From Neoalteromonas flava (GTDB lineage Bacteria > Pseudomonadota > Gammaproteobacteria > Enterobacterales > Alteromonadaceae): a stretch of 64,000 bases of DNA. The stretch is taken from assembly GCF_002807685.1 (NCBI RefSeq), contig NZ_PEAX01000002.1:310001-374000 (forward strand), read 5' to 3'. The notes under the pieces were generated by a model, which saw nothing but the letters and a program-made list of their open reading frames with translations, did no database searches and was not told the origin of the DNA. The number at the start of each line of letters is the position of its first letter. The first letter of the stretch is position 1. Shown in pieces: positions 36,719 through 46,852 of the stretch. The translations under genes were made by a program, and so were the position numbers.

Positions 36719-38025
36719 GCTGCTAGCTCCGCAAAAGCTTGCTTGAAACAATCACCACGATGTTGATAGTTTTTAAACATATCCAGGCTAGCACATGCTG
36801 GAGCCAGCAAAATAATATCGCCTGACTGTGCGATGCTTTCAGCTAATTCAACCGCTTGCTGCATGTTGTCTACATAAACACTGTTGGGCTGCATTGCGAG
36901 AAATTGACGACCATCACGCCCCAGTGCAATGACGTAACGAACGTCAGTTAACTCTGCGGCTAGGACTGCCAAATTGGCGCCCTTCGCTTCACCGCCCATA
37001 ATCACAATTAAATTATTCTGTGTTTGTTTTTTAGCTGCCACAATTGACGCTAATGCAGCACCAGGATTGGTAGCTTTTGAATCATTGATCCAGATTACAC
37101 CTCGACGCACACCAACTTGTTCGTAGCGATGCGCAATTCCATGAAAATCTTCAATCGCAGCGACAGTCAACTGCGGCTCAATGCCCGCTAATATGGCAAC
37201 TAAATAGGCCACTTGCACATTCAGCACATTGTGTTCGCCGGCTAGATTACAGCGCGAAAAATCAAGCGCAGCTATGCCATTGTGATAAACAATGTGGTTT
37301 TCGGGATTCCATGCCATACCAACCGGCGCGGGAGACAAACCAAAACTCAGGTGCGCATCGTGTTTAAAAGCGGATAGCACAGGATCATCGCGCAAAACCA
37401 AACACTGCTTAGCACCACCGTATATGCGCATCTTCGCATTCCGGTACGCTTCCATCGTATGATGTCGATCCAGATGGTCTTCAGATATATTCAGCACCGC
37501 TGCAATATCGCAGTGTAATGAACTCGTGGACTCAAGCTGAAAGCTGGATAACTCTAGGATGAACCAATCCACCGCGCTGTTCTGCTTATCCTGCAGTGCA
37601 TCAAGCACGGGGGTACCTATATTACCAATCACAGCCGTCTTAACACCTGCTCTGGTAAAAATATGGCCGAGTAAAGATACCACTGTGGATTTGCCATTTG
37701 ACCCTGTTATACCGATGATTGGCCGCGTATTCGCCTGTGCAAACAGTTCAATATCACCCAAAACAGCAACACCTGCCTGTTTCGCGTATTCAAGGGCAGG
37801 CAAGTCGAAGGGTACACCAGGACTCACAACCACAGCGTCGAACTGAGACAGTGACTGCGCTGGTATCTCACCCCAAGTTACCGGCTCGCTGACCTCTGCT
37901 AAAGGCGTCGCTCGAGTATCAAATAGAGTGACATTAGCAGCTTGCTGACGCAAATAACGCGCACATGACAAGCCAGTAAGACCTGCCCCAATAATCGCGA
38001 TATTTTTGTCTGTATACTGAGTCAC
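36715..38025 (-). CDS. murD: UDP-N-acetylmuramoylalanine--D-glutamate ligase
   Basis: MurD adds D-glutamate to UDP-MurNAc-L-Ala. The 436-residue ligase shows the N-terminal IIGAGLTGLSCARYL fold, the P-loop GITGSNGKSTVVSLL (about residues 103-117), NISEDHLDRH and the C-terminal WINDSKATNPGAALAS with the ADP-binding Asp and Lys. It follows mraY after 14 bases and overlaps ftsW by four. Confidence 0.97.
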   Translation of the reverse strand: MTQYTDKNIAIIGAGLTGLSCARYLRQQAANVTLFDTRATPLAEVSEPVTWGEIPAQSLSQFDAVVVSPGVPFDLPALEYAKQAGVAVLGDIELFAQANTRPIIGITGSNGKSTVVSLLGHIFTRAGVKTAVIGNIGTPVLDALQDKQNSAVDWFILELSSFQLESTSSLHCDIAAVLNISEDHLDRHHTMEAYRNAKMRIYGGAKQCLVLRDDPVLSAFKHDAHLSFGLSPAPVGMAWNPENHIVYHNGIAALDFSRCNLAGEHNVLNVQVAYLVAILAGIEPQLTVAAIEDFHGIAHRYEQVGVRRGVIWINDSKATNPGAALASIVAAKKQTQNNLIVIMGGEAKGANLAVLAAELTDVRYVIALGRDGRQFLAMQPNSVYVDNMQQAVELAESIAQSGDIILLAPACASLDMFKNYQHRGDCFKQAFAELAA

Positions 38026-38039
38026 TTAATTAGTACCTT

Positions 38040-39122
38040 TTAGCGCAATTTCAGCGTTGCTAACCCAACGAGCACCAGGATCAAGGAAACAATCCAAAAG
38101 CGCACGATAACGCGTGGCTCTGGCCAACCTTTAAGCTCATAGTGATGATGGATCGGTGCCATCCGGAAAATCCGCTGACCCCTTAATTTAAATGAGCCAA
38201 CTTGTAATATCACCGACAAGGTCTCGATTACAAAAACGCCGCCCATAATAATTAGTACAATCTCTTGCCGCACCAATACAGCCAAAATCCCCAACGTACC
38301 GCCCAAAGCCAGAGACCCGACATCCCCCATGAACACTTGCGCTGGATAGGTGTTAAACCATAAAAACCCAAGCCCTGCGCCAACAATTGCTGTGCACACA
38401 ATCATCAGTTCACTGGTTAAAGGAATATAAGGGATATTGAGATATGCAGAGAAATTAACATTGCCGGTTACATAGGCGAAAATTGCCAAAGCCCCAGCCA
38501 CTAAAATAGTGGGGACTATCGCCAGACCATCGAGCCCATCAGTCAAATTGACAGCGTTACTTGTACCTACAATAGCAAAGTATGCGATGAGTAAATATAA
38601 CGCGCCTAGTTGCGGCATCACTTCCTTAAAGAAAGGCACCAATAACGCGGTCTCCGCATCCAGTGTTGCAGTGCTATATAAGTAGTACGCAACGACAATC
38701 GCAATAACGGATTGCCAAAAATATTTCCAGCGGGCAATCAACCCCTTTGGATCTTTGCGGATCACTTTGCGGTAGTCATCAACAAAGCCGATGACTCCAT
38801 AGCTCACTACAATAGCAAGCGTTGCCAAGACATAACGATTTGTAAGATCAGCCCAGAGTAAACTGCTTACGAGTATAGCGGCGAGAATTAGCAAGCCTCC
38901 CATCGTCGGCGTTCCCGCTTTAGCTAAATGCGTCTGGGGACCATCGTCACGTACTGTTTGACCAATCTGAAGACGTTGTAACCAGCGGATCATTGCGGGG
39001 CCTATCAAAATAGCAATCAATAGCGCGGTCAGCGTGCTCAAAATCGCGCGCATCGTGAGATACGAGAATACGTTGAATCCCGGTTCAAACTGGGTTAGCC
39101 AATCAGAGAGCCAAATTAACAT
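38040..39122 (-). CDS. mraY: Phospho-MurNAc-pentapeptide translocase
   Basis: MraY makes lipid I by moving phospho-MurNAc-pentapeptide to undecaprenyl phosphate in the inner membrane. The 360-residue protein has ten membrane segments in the family pattern, with GTPTMGG (about residues 70-76), the catalytic FVDDYRK (about 114-120), [13 protein letters not shown] (about 191-203), [12 protein letters not shown] and the terminal [13 protein letters not shown] loop. It overlaps murF by seven bases. Confidence 0.98.
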   Translation of the reverse strand: MLIWLSDWLTQFEPGFNVFSYLTMRAILSTLTALLIAILIGPAMIRWLQRLQIGQTVRDDGPQTHLAKAGTPTMGGLLILAAILVSSLLWADLTNRYVLATLAIVVSYGVIGFVDDYRKVIRKDPKGLIARWKYFWQSVIAIVVAYYLYSTATLDAETALLVPFFKEVMPQLGALYLLIAYFAIVGTSNAVNLTDGLDGLAIVPTILVAGALAIFAYVTGNVNFSAYLNIPYIPLTSELMIVCTAIVGAGLGFLWFNTYPAQVFMGDVGSLALGGTLGILAVLVRQEIVLIIMGGVFVIETLSVILQVGSFKLRGQRIFRMAPIHHHYELKGWPEPRVIVRFWIVSLILVLVGLATLKLR

Positions 39123-40519
39123 GCGATTTTCTCCCGTCGGCGTTCACGCTTTCCCAACGGTGATTCCTCTATAGCTTGAGTGACTCGTTCCATCTTGGCG
39201 CTGCGCGATCCTTTTACTAGGATAGTGATATCGCGCTGTTCCAGTGCTAAGTCAGAATTTAGAGTCGCAATCAGTGCCTCTAGCTCAGTAAAGTGTTGAC
39301 CATTGGCTCCTAACACAGCACTCGCATGTTGGCTGAGGACTCCCAATGTGTACGCTTGTTCAATACCTTTTTCTAGCGCGTATTGGCCGATTTCCTGATG
39401 GTACACTCGCGCTTTGTTACCCAGTTCTGCCATATCACCTAAAATCAAGATACGCCGACCTGAATAGCTGGAAAGTAAATCGATCCCCGCTTTTACAGAA
39501 GCCACATTGGCATTGTAGGTGTCGTCTAACAGACGGATCTGATTAGATAGTTGCTTGACGTTTAAACGCCCGCTGACCTGCTGCATAGTGGCTAAGCCAT
39601 CGCGCACATCTTCGAGTGTGGCGCCCACATTCATAGCCAAAGCGGCGGCGGCTAAAGCATTGCCGACATTATGGACCCCAGGAAGAACCAAATTGATCCC
39701 CGTCGAGCCTTGTGGTGTTTGCATATGAAAGGACGCACAGCCATCTAAACCTAAGGTGATATCAGTTGCATGAAAATCACTCTCTGAGCTACCTTCTTGG
39801 CTAAACGTTTGTACATTATGGCGCTTCAACTTGCCTTGCCAATACTCTATAAATTGACTATCTGCATTCAATATCGCCGTCCCTTGCTGCGTAAGCGCTT
39901 TGAAGATTTCGCTTTTCGCTCTTGCGACGCCAAATAAACTCCCAAACCCTTCTAAATGTGAGGCTGCTGCGTTGACGATAGTGGCAACATCAGGCTTAAC
40001 CAGGTCGACGGTGTAAGCAATTTCACCTAAATGATTGGCACCGAGCTCTAGCACTGCAAAATCATGTTGAGATTCAAGGCGCAACAAGGTGAGTGGAACG
40101 CCAATATCATTATTGAAATTTCCAGCAGTGGCCAACACGCTGCCGCGGCGCTGTAGGATCGCTGAGGTCATTTCCTTAACTGTGGTCTTACCGCTACTAC
40201 CTGTAATTGCGACCGTCTTCGGTGCCACTTTTTGCTTTATAGCGGCTCCTAAAAGGCCGAGCGCCAAATGTGTATCTTCAACTAAAATATACGGTAACTC
40301 AGTATGTACGGCTTGGCTTACAATTAACGCACTCGCTCCTTTACGTTCAGCTTCAGTAATAAATGCGTGGCCATCAAAATTTTGCCCACTTAAGGCTAAA
40401 AATAGCGCGCCATCAGTTAAAGCTCGCGTATCGGTTGTTACCGCATCGACTGTTACATCGTTGCCGTGCAAAGTGCCTTTCACATGTTCAGCAATCCATT
40501 GAAGAGTAACCGCAATCAT
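39116..40519 (-). CDS. murF: UDP-MurNAc-tripeptide--D-Ala-D-Ala ligase
   Basis: MurF attaches D-Ala-D-Ala to complete the UDP-MurNAc pentapeptide. The 467-residue ligase has the P-loop [14 protein letters not shown] (about residues 104-117), [10 protein letters not shown] and [12 protein letters not shown] in the central domain and [17 protein letters not shown] in the C-terminal domain. The C-terminal tail [12 protein letters not shown] is unusually basic and extends past the folded domain. It overlaps murE by four bases. Confidence 0.96.
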   Translation of the reverse strand: MIAVTLQWIAEHVKGTLHGNDVTVDAVTTDTRALTDGALFLALSGQNFDGHAFITEAERKGASALIVSQAVHTELPYILVEDTHLALGLLGAAIKQKVAPKTVAITGSSGKTTVKEMTSAILQRRGSVLATAGNFNNDIGVPLTLLRLESQHDFAVLELGANHLGEIAYTVDLVKPDVATIVNAAASHLEGFGSLFGVARAKSEIFKALTQQGTAILNADSQFIEYWQGKLKRHNVQTFSQEGSSESDFHATDITLGLDGCASFHMQTPQGSTGINLVLPGVHNVGNALAAAALAMNVGATLEDVRDGLATMQQVSGRLNVKQLSNQIRLLDDTYNANVASVKAGIDLLSSYSGRRILILGDMAELGNKARVYHQEIGQYALEKGIEQAYTLGVLSQHASAVLGANGQHFTELEALIATLNSDLALEQRDITILVKGSRSAKMERVTQAIEESPLGKRERRREKIAC

Positions 40520-42048
40520 ATTGAATGCTCCTGTAAAATTTGCTTAGCAAACGCGCGTTCATCATAAGTGAGGCGCTCACCATTAATTTCTTGATAAGTT
40601 TCATGGCCTTTGCCAGCCAACAAAATAATGTCGTCTGGCCCTGCAGCGTTTAATGCATGTCTGATCGCACTCTTGCGATCATCAATCACCTCAACCGGGC
40701 AATCATTCGTAATCCCTGCTCGAATGTCTTGACTGATGGCAGAAACCGATTCGTTGCGCGCATTGTCGGCAGTAAGCACAACATGGTCGGCTAACTCACT
40801 AGCGACCTTCCCCATCTGGGGGCGCTTACCGGTATCGCGCTGACCACCACACCCAAACACACACCATAATTTGCCTGCACAATGCGCTTTTGCGGCTAAG
40901 AGTGCATGCTCTAAGGCATCAGGTGTATGTGCGTAGTCAACAATTAAACTCGGCGTGTTAGCTTGTGCAAATAGCTCCATCCGACCAGGAACTGGCACCA
41001 GACGCGGTAAGCCAGCCAATACATCAGCAAAGCGTGTTCCAAGGGCTAAAACACTGGCCGCCGCAGCTAGCGCGTTGTATACATTGAAGTGCCCGACCAG
41101 TTGTAACTTGATAGGGCTATTGCCCCAACTGCTGTAAAGTTCAAACTGTGTCCCTGTGGCGGTACTGGTAATATTGCGAGCACAACAATATTGTTGTTTT
41201 GGGTTGAACTGTTGCGTGTCTACCTCTACCCCATACCAGGTGATTTTTACGTGTTCGGGCGTGTTGGTTGCCCAGTTCTTGCTCTCCGGATCATCGGCAT
41301 TGAGAACCACATGACGTAACGCTGGTTGGCTAATTAAGCGACGTTTCGCTGCAGCATAGGCTTCCATGGTGCCATGATAATCGAGGTGATCGCGTGTCAA
41401 ATTAGTAAACACCGCCACATCGGTTTTAACTTGATTTAGCCGGCCTTGAACCAAAGCATGCGACGATGCTTCGAAAGCGACTTGATGCACATCTTGTTGC
41501 GCCATCTCAGCCAGAATGTAATGCATATTCAATGCATCAGGAGTGGTATTGAGACTTTCGATTAGTGAGTCCATGCTAAATGGATGCTGATACAATCCAT
41601 ATCCAAGCGTGCCGATCAAGCCACACTTCATGCCTAACTCGCAGCGCAATTGACTCAACAACTGTGAAACTGAAGTTTTACCATTGGTGCCAGTGACCGC
41701 AATTGTCGTCATTTTGGTTGCCGGGTAATCATAAAAGGCAGCCGCGAGCGCCGAAAGCTCCTGGGCTAAATTGTAAAACTCGACGATCACCGAATTTTGC
41801 CGCATGGTGCATCGGCCATGCGATGCGGCATCATCAGCCTCACAAATGATAGCCGGAGCCCCAAGACTAATCGCCTGTGGAATAAACTCTCGGCCGTCTA
41901 ACTCATGCCCCTTCACTGCTAAAAAAGCGGTCTTAATTGACACTTCACGACTATCCAGAACCAAACGCTCAACGCGCACATCTGGCGCGTGTACGCCGAA
42001 TTTGGCTAATAGTGGTTCAATACTTTGTACAAATTGACTAATGACCAT
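40516..42048 (-). CDS. murE: UDP-MurNAc-L-Ala-D-Glu--meso-DAP ligase
   Basis: MurE adds meso-diaminopimelate to the stem peptide. I start at the ATG at 42048, with GGAAG nine bases upstream; the longer frame reads back into ftsI. The 510-residue ligase has AVTGTNGKTSVSQLL (P-loop, about residues 105-119) and NLTRDHLDYHGTM. The residue-selecting motif, DNPR in enzymes that use DAP, here reads DNAR (in LTADNARNESV, about residue 412): the Asn and Arg that contact DAP are kept but Pro is replaced by Ala. DAP use is still most likely. Confidence 0.95.
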   Translation of the reverse strand: MVISQFVQSIEPLLAKFGVHAPDVRVERLVLDSREVSIKTAFLAVKGHELDGREFIPQAISLGAPAIICEADDAASHGRCTMRQNSVIVEFYNLAQELSALAAAFYDYPATKMTTIAVTGTNGKTSVSQLLSQLRCELGMKCGLIGTLGYGLYQHPFSMDSLIESLNTTPDALNMHYILAEMAQQDVHQVAFEASSHALVQGRLNQVKTDVAVFTNLTRDHLDYHGTMEAYAAAKRRLISQPALRHVVLNADDPESKNWATNTPEHVKITWYGVEVDTQQFNPKQQYCCARNITSTATGTQFELYSSWGNSPIKLQLVGHFNVYNALAAAASVLALGTRFADVLAGLPRLVPVPGRMELFAQANTPSLIVDYAHTPDALEHALLAAKAHCAGKLWCVFGCGGQRDTGKRPQMGKVASELADHVVLTADNARNESVSAISQDIRAGITNDCPVEVIDDRKSAIRHALNAAGPDDIILLAGKGHETYQEINGERLTYDERAFAKQILQEHSI

Positions 42049-43843
42049 GGCTTTGCGCTTCCAGCCATTGAACCGTAGAAATATCACCGCCAGTAGCGTC
42101 GGGCGCTACGTTCAAGAGCCGTAATGCGCCTCCCATAATTTGCGAAAACACGGGAGCGGCGGTATCACCTGAGTGATACAAGTCACCACCCGGTTCGTTG
42201 ATTAACACTACGGTGACTAACTCTGGGTCAGAAACAGGTGCCAAACCGGCGAAAATATTCACATACTCATCACCGTACCCACCCGCAACGGCCTTGCGGC
42301 TCGTGCCCGTTTTACCGGCAATACGATAACCATTAACACTGGCCTTTATCCCTGAACCACCGTCTTGAGTAACGCTCTCCATCATAGCAATAAGCGCCTT
42401 AGTATTGCGCTCAGAGACCACACGGACTTCCTCTTCGAAAGCTAGTGGGCGTTGTTCGCCTAAAATAATATTGAGGTTTTTCTTGATCCCGCCGTTGGCG
42501 ATAGTGAGGTACATTCGCGCCAGTTGGGCCGGCGTGACCGAAATACCGTAACCAAAACTTAGCGTAGCGAGTTCAAATTCAGACCAGCGATTGCGTTCGT
42601 GAAATAAACCTGAACTCTCGCCCGCGAGCAAGGTTCCCGTATCTGACATCAAGCCCATGTTGTAATAGGTATCGATCAAGAATTCTTTAGGCACCGCTAA
42701 AGCCAACTTTGATGTTCCCATGTTGCTGGACTTTTGCACGACTGTGGTCAAATCAATTTTGCCTAGGTTGCGCGGATCAGATACCACGCTGCCGCCGAGC
42801 TGCATACGTCCGGGCGAGGTGTCAATCATCGAGTCAGGTTCAACAATACCAAACTCTAAAGCCGCCAGTACGGCTAATGGTTTTACTGAAGAACCTGGTT
42901 CAACAGGGTCAGTAATGACACGATTGCGCACCCGATGAGGTGCCACTGTTTGACGGTTGTTTGGATTAAAAGAAGGACTGTTTACCATCGCCAGAATGTC
43001 GCCAGTCGCGACATCAACCACAATCGCAGATGCCGATGCTGCCGCATACGTCTCAGTGGCTTGTTTGATAGCTTTATAAGCCATTGCTTGGATACGCTGA
43101 TCGATGGTTAGTTGTAAATCTTTTGCCTGCTCACCATTGGTTTGCTCAATGATTTCTACTTGTCGACCTTTCGCATCACGACGAATGGTTCGACTCGATG
43201 GTGTGCCCGTCAAATGATCATCGAACAAACGCTCTAGTCCCTCAATACCGCGGTCATCGACATCGGTAAAACCAATTAAATGCGCTGCCACCTCGCCCGC
43301 GGGGTAATAACGCCGTGATTCATTGCGTAATCCGACACCAGGTATATCAAGTTGCTCAACATATTCAGCCATTGCTGGAGACACTTGGCGTTGCAAATAA
43401 ACAAAACGACGTTTAGGGTCATCTACCTTATCCAACAATTCACTAATATCTTGACCAAGCACTTCTGCCAACGCTAACCAGCGACGTTGCTGATTAAATG
43501 CATTCTCTTGATGAATAATTTTGGGATCTGCCCAAATTGCTCGGACGGGAACGCTTACCGCTAACTCTTCGCCATTGCGATCAACGATTAACCCGCGATG
43601 AACAAGAGAGTTACGAGTGCGAAGAGTACGATTGTCACCTTGCTCAATGAGTGCGTCGGGCGCAATTACCTGAATATAGGCTGCGCGCATAGCTAACACC
43701 GCAAATACTGCCAAAACACTGCCCAACACGACAAAGAAGCGCCAGTTAATAAGATTCGGCGCCTTGTTTTGTTTAGCGCCGCGCAGTTTAGGACGATTAC
43801 CGTTGGGACTAACCGCAGAACTGTTATTCACTAGCACTGTCAT
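42038..43843 (-). CDS. ftsI: Septal peptidoglycan transpeptidase FtsI (PBP3)
   Basis: FtsI cross-links septal peptidoglycan and partners FtsW. The 601-residue class B PBP has one N-terminal membrane segment (about residues 34-52), the non-catalytic pedestal domain (VHRGLIVDRNGEELAVSVP) and the transpeptidase domain with the active serine in EPGSSVKPLA (SxxK), SSN in VVQKSSNMGTSKL and the KTGTSRK box. The Pro-rich spacing is standard. It overlaps ftsL by four bases. Confidence 0.97.
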   Translation of the reverse strand: MTVLVNNSSAVSPNGNRPKLRGAKQNKAPNLINWRFFVVLGSVLAVFAVLAMRAAYIQVIAPDALIEQGDNRTLRTRNSLVHRGLIVDRNGEELAVSVPVRAIWADPKIIHQENAFNQQRRWLALAEVLGQDISELLDKVDDPKRRFVYLQRQVSPAMAEYVEQLDIPGVGLRNESRRYYPAGEVAAHLIGFTDVDDRGIEGLERLFDDHLTGTPSSRTIRRDAKGRQVEIIEQTNGEQAKDLQLTIDQRIQAMAYKAIKQATETYAAASASAIVVDVATGDILAMVNSPSFNPNNRQTVAPHRVRNRVITDPVEPGSSVKPLAVLAALEFGIVEPDSMIDTSPGRMQLGGSVVSDPRNLGKIDLTTVVQKSSNMGTSKLALAVPKEFLIDTYYNMGLMSDTGTLLAGESSGLFHERNRWSEFELATLSFGYGISVTPAQLARMYLTIANGGIKKNLNIILGEQRPLAFEEEVRVVSERNTKALIAMMESVTQDGGSGIKASVNGYRIAGKTGTSRKAVAGGYGDEYVNIFAGLAPVSDPELVTVVLINEPGGDLYHSGDTAAPVFSQIMGGALRLLNVAPDATGGDISTVQWLEAQSHGH

Positions 43844-44160
43844 TTGAGCCTCACTATCACTTCATCTGCAGGCTCAGGGCGACGCATATCTAAATCACGT
43901 TTAACCAAACTTTCTATGCGGTTGTGCTCGGTTAATGCGCCTTGCTCAAGAAGTAAGTGTCGCCATTCCACATCGAGGCGATCTTTCTCTTGCATAAGTT
44001 GCTCACTGGCAATAATGACCTGCCGGTTCATATGAGCACTCAAAATCACGGCGAGGGCGCTAACGATTACCAATAAAAACAACAAAACCCGCATCGGGTG
44101 GCGGGCTGCATCAGTCAGCATAATGACGACTGGATTAAAGGTGGTTGGCACTTGAGTCAT
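43840..44160 (-). CDS. ftsL: Cell division protein FtsL
   Basis: FtsL forms a coiled-coil complex with FtsB and FtsQ and helps activate FtsWI. The 106-residue bitopic protein has a short cytoplasmic part, one membrane segment (about residues 22-42, [19 protein letters not shown]) and a periplasmic heptad region (about 47-90) ending in the [11 protein letters not shown] motif. Sequence similarity in this family is low, so the call rests on topology and its place between rsmH and ftsI. Confidence 0.9.
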   Translation of the reverse strand: MTQVPTTFNPVVIMLTDAARHPMRVLLFLLVIVSALAVILSAHMNRQVIIASEQLMQEKDRLDVEWRHLLLEQGALTEHNRIESLVKRDLDMRRPEPADEVIVRLK

Positions 44161-45095
44161 AACTTTTCTGCCACCCTAAGCACAGAACTCCGCGCTCGCA
44201 CATTTTCATTCAATTCTGCTTGATCAGGCTTAATCGCCTTGCCGATCAGCCGGAGTACTTTATCCGCATCTATTTCAGCCTGCGTAACAGGCATATGTGC
44301 AGGATAGCTTTTCCCCTTACTCTGCTCTCGCATAAAGCGCTTAACCAGGCGATCCTCTAACGAATGGAAACTGATCACTGCTAGTCGCCCCTCTTTGGCA
44401 AGTACCTCAGTGGCAGCTTTAAGGCCTTGGCGAAGTTGATCAAGTTCGGCGTTGATGTAAATTCTGATGCCCTGAAAACTGCGAGTCGCAGGATGCTTGT
44501 GCTTGTCTTTTACCGGCATCGCTTGGTCGATGATCTGCGCCAATTGAGACGTTGTGGTAATGGGGGTATGCGCTCGGTGCTCAACAATCGCATGCGCAAT
44601 ACGTTTACCAAAGCGCTCTTCGCCGAATTCTTTAAGCACCTGCGTGATATCCTGCTCATCAGCAACAGCCAACCACTCGGCAGCACTGATCCCGCGCGTG
44701 GTGTCCATGCGCATATCCAGTGGCCCTTCACGCATGAAACTAAAACCACGTGATGCATCATCGAGTTGTGGAGATGAAACGCCGAGATCCATCAAGACAC
44801 CGTCAACCTGACCCACAAGACCTTGTTCTTCACATACGCGCTGCAATTCACCAAAAGGTTCATGGATAATTTGAAAACGCTCATCAGCGTTGAAACGTTG
44901 AGCAGATGTAATGGCCATGGGGTCGCGATCAAACGCAATCAACCGTCCTTCGCTTGAGAGTTGGTCTAAGATCGCCTGCGAGTGGCCACCACGACCAAAT
45001 GTTGCGTCAATGTAGAGTCCGTCCGGTTTTATCTTAAGACCGTCGATACAAGCATCTAGCAAGACCGAGCGATGTTCAAACACGCCAGCCGTCAC
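44157..45095 (-). CDS. rsmH: 16S rRNA (cytosine1402-N4)-methyltransferase
   Basis: RsmH methylates N4 of C1402 in the 16S rRNA decoding centre. The 312-residue SAM-dependent enzyme has [14 protein letters not shown], the SAM loop [16 protein letters not shown] (about residues 28-43), [17 protein letters not shown] and the late [15 protein letters not shown]. It overlaps mraZ and ftsL by four bases each, the conserved start of the cluster. Confidence 0.97.
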   Translation of the reverse strand: MTAGVFEHRSVLLDACIDGLKIKPDGLYIDATFGRGGHSQAILDQLSSEGRLIAFDRDPMAITSAQRFNADERFQIIHEPFGELQRVCEEQGLVGQVDGVLMDLGVSSPQLDDASRGFSFMREGPLDMRMDTTRGISAAEWLAVADEQDITQVLKEFGEERFGKRIAHAIVEHRAHTPITTTSQLAQIIDQAMPVKDKHKHPATRSFQGIRIYINAELDQLRQGLKAATEVLAKEGRLAVISFHSLEDRLVKRFMREQSKGKSYPAHMPVTQAEIDADKVLRLIGKAIKPDQAELNENVRARSSVLRVAEKL

Positions 45096-45550
45096 AGTGA
45101 GAAGTCCTGCAAACGCTCTGTGAGTTCGAAGCCCCCCGCTTGCTCTGCTGCCATATCATCGTTGACTTGTTCACTCCAGAGCGCCGCATCCCAAATTTCA
45201 AAGCGGTTCAGCTGTCCGACCAGCATGATTTGTTTGTCGAGCTTTGCATGAGCTCGCAACGGGGGAGGTAAAAGAAACCGACCACTTTTGTCCATTTCAC
45301 CCTCTGTCGCATGGCCCAAAAGCAAGCGCTGTAAGCGCCTCTCTTGCGGGATCATAGATGAGAGTTTGGTGAGTTTAAGTTCGATTTCTTCCCATTCGGT
45401 AAGTGGGTAAAGCAGCAAACAGCTTTGTTGTATATCAACGGTGCAAACCAGATTTCCGCCACAATCATCAAGCAGCGCTTGGCGATACTTGGTGGGAATA
45501 GCCACCCTGCCTTTACTGTCAAGATTGATTGCATTAGCGCCGCGGAACAT
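45092..45550 (-). CDS. mraZ: Transcriptional regulator MraZ
   Basis: MraZ is a ring-forming AbrB-fold DNA-binding protein that represses its own cluster. The 152 residues contain two tandem SpoVT/AbrB-like units, the first with [18 protein letters not shown] (about residues 6-23) and the second with [18 protein letters not shown] (about 84-101), each with the DxxGR turn. Three 10-bp-spaced TGGNN repeats lie just upstream, matching its known operator design. It is the first gene of the mraZ-to-ftsZ cluster. Confidence 0.96.
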   Translation of the reverse strand: MFRGANAINLDSKGRVAIPTKYRQALLDDCGGNLVCTVDIQQSCLLLYPLTEWEEIELKLTKLSSMIPQERRLQRLLLGHATEGEMDKSGRFLLPPPLRAHAKLDKQIMLVGQLNRFEIWDAALWSEQVNDDMAAEQAGGFELTERLQDFSL

Positions 45551-45633
45551 TCCCCTAGCCTTCTTTGTTGTTTTTTATTATTCGTATTTTGAAGCTCTAA
45601 TTTGCAAACTACTGACCGTCAAAAATTATTATG

Positions 45634-45659
45634 ATCCACAATTTGCCACTTTTACCCAC
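45634..45659 (-). promoter_or_regulatory. MraZ operator: three direct repeats with a 10-bp period
   Basis: On the minus strand GTGGGT, GTGGCA and GTGGAT occur at exactly 10-base intervals (plus-strand 45654-45659, 45644-45649, 45634-45639). E. coli MraZ binds TGGGN direct repeats with five-base spacers, and this array has that spacing. It lies between the predicted promoter and mraZ, so it should mediate autorepression of the cluster. Confidence 0.8.
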
Positions 45660-45666
45660 ATTTGTG

Positions 45667-45696
45667 AGTTTAGGTACCCAATGGCCCCACTGTCAA
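45667..45696 (-). promoter_or_regulatory. Promoter of the mraZ cluster
   Basis: On the minus strand a perfect TTGACA (45691-45696) is followed after 18 bases by TAAACT (45667-45672, 4 of 6). Transcription would begin at the edge of the MraZ repeats. The rest of the 296-base gap up to 45846 holds a terminator and no gene I can see. Confidence 0.6.
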
Positions 45697-45784
45697 GCTA
45701 AATTCGGGATAAAACCGTAATTTTCGTGCTGATAAATCGCGCGCAAAACGCTAATTTTTGTGAAGTCGCTGATAAGATTAAAAA

Positions 45785-45809
45785 AAACGCCAAGCAAGGC
45801 TTGGCGTTT
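45785..45809 (-). terminator. Terminator after the SapC gene
   Basis: AAACGCCAAG (45785-45794) and CTTGGCGTTT (45800-45809) form a perfect 10-bp stem around CAAGG, with a run of A on the left (U on the minus-strand RNA) and of T on the right. It ends the sapC message before the mraZ promoter. Confidence 0.9.
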
Positions 45810-45846
45810 ATTTTTTTGAAAAGTGCGGTTGGTCAGTAAAAGGATC

Positions 45847-46608
45847 TTAAGCGTTTGCTTGCTCAGCTTCTGGCTGTACCGCACGAATCTGTAAGCTCGC
45901 GATAGGAGCATCAGTATTATTTGACAGTTCAATCAAGCGGTTAAGTTGGCCCAACGAGATCATCGTTGCGTAAATAGCACCTAGGAAACCATTTTTATGC
46001 ATTTCCATAACCACATCATCGTTAAGTTCACGCAGTTTCTTTTCATTGATTGACATCATGCCAGTCACGTTGCGCTTTTGACCATTCGCATAGGTTAAAC
46101 CGATCTCAATTGACTCTAATAAACCAAGCTCGACAACTTGCTTGACAAATTTTTGTGTTAATAGCTCGCTGTTAGCCAAATCAGACAAGAATTGTTGACG
46201 CTTATTGAGGAACTCTGATGGTTCACCCGCTTCGGTGAATACAGCTTCGCCACCTTCTTTATTCAATAACTCACTGTTTTCATCAAAGAAAACGCCTAAC
46301 TTATCGCCATCTGGACGCACATCAAAAGGGTAACGCTGGATGTTCATAGGTACGTGAGGTCCCTGCCACGCGCCATCTTTCACATAGAAATTTTGGTTTT
46401 GCTCTGTCCCCAACATAGCAACTACGTGGTAATTACCTGATTGTGGATCTTGAATAAAAACAATTGGCATTGAACCGGCCAATTGAGCAAACTCACGAAT
46501 CGTTGCTGCTGCCAAGTGACTGTTTTTCGCAAACTCAAAGTCTTTGTGCGCGTTAACTTTTAGATCTTTATGTTTTGTTTTATCTAGAGGAATATAATTT
46601 ACTGCCAT
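45847..46608 (-). CDS. SapC family protein
   Basis: This 253-residue protein belongs to the SapC family, named for a Campylobacter S-layer export gene but of unproven function in most bacteria. It has no signal peptide or membrane segment. The sequence begins YIPLDKTKHKDLKV and has the family-typical FAQLAGSMPIVFI and a central IQRYPFDVRP segment. The strong terminator and single-gene unit suggest it may be well expressed. Whether an S-layer exists here cannot be judged; no S-layer gene is in the window. Confidence 0.85.
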   Translation of the reverse strand: MAVNYIPLDKTKHKDLKVNAHKDFEFAKNSHLAAATIREFAQLAGSMPIVFIQDPQSGNYHVVAMLGTEQNQNFYVKDGAWQGPHVPMNIQRYPFDVRPDGDKLGVFFDENSELLNKEGGEAVFTEAGEPSEFLNKRQQFLSDLANSELLTQKFVKQVVELGLLESIEIGLTYANGQKRNVTGMMSINEKKLRELNDDVVMEMHKNGFLGAIYATMISLGQLNRLIELSNNTDAPIASLQIRAVQPEAEQANA

Positions 46609-46852
46609 GGATTTAATCTCAGTCTCATTAGTTTAGGGTGGACCACACCATCAATTTGTCTATGCATGAAGAAGGATAATGGAGAACCACAAAGAGTCGG
46701 TCTGGGTTTTACTGCACAATAAAACTGACCGGTTAAATTTTCGCTGCGTAGTATGTTAGATCTCAGTCCTGTTGTCGACAGGGATTGCGAGATTTATCTG
46801 TCTAGGCTAGGGTATCGCTTTACGAAACAGACTCCATCAAGGAAGCAACTCC

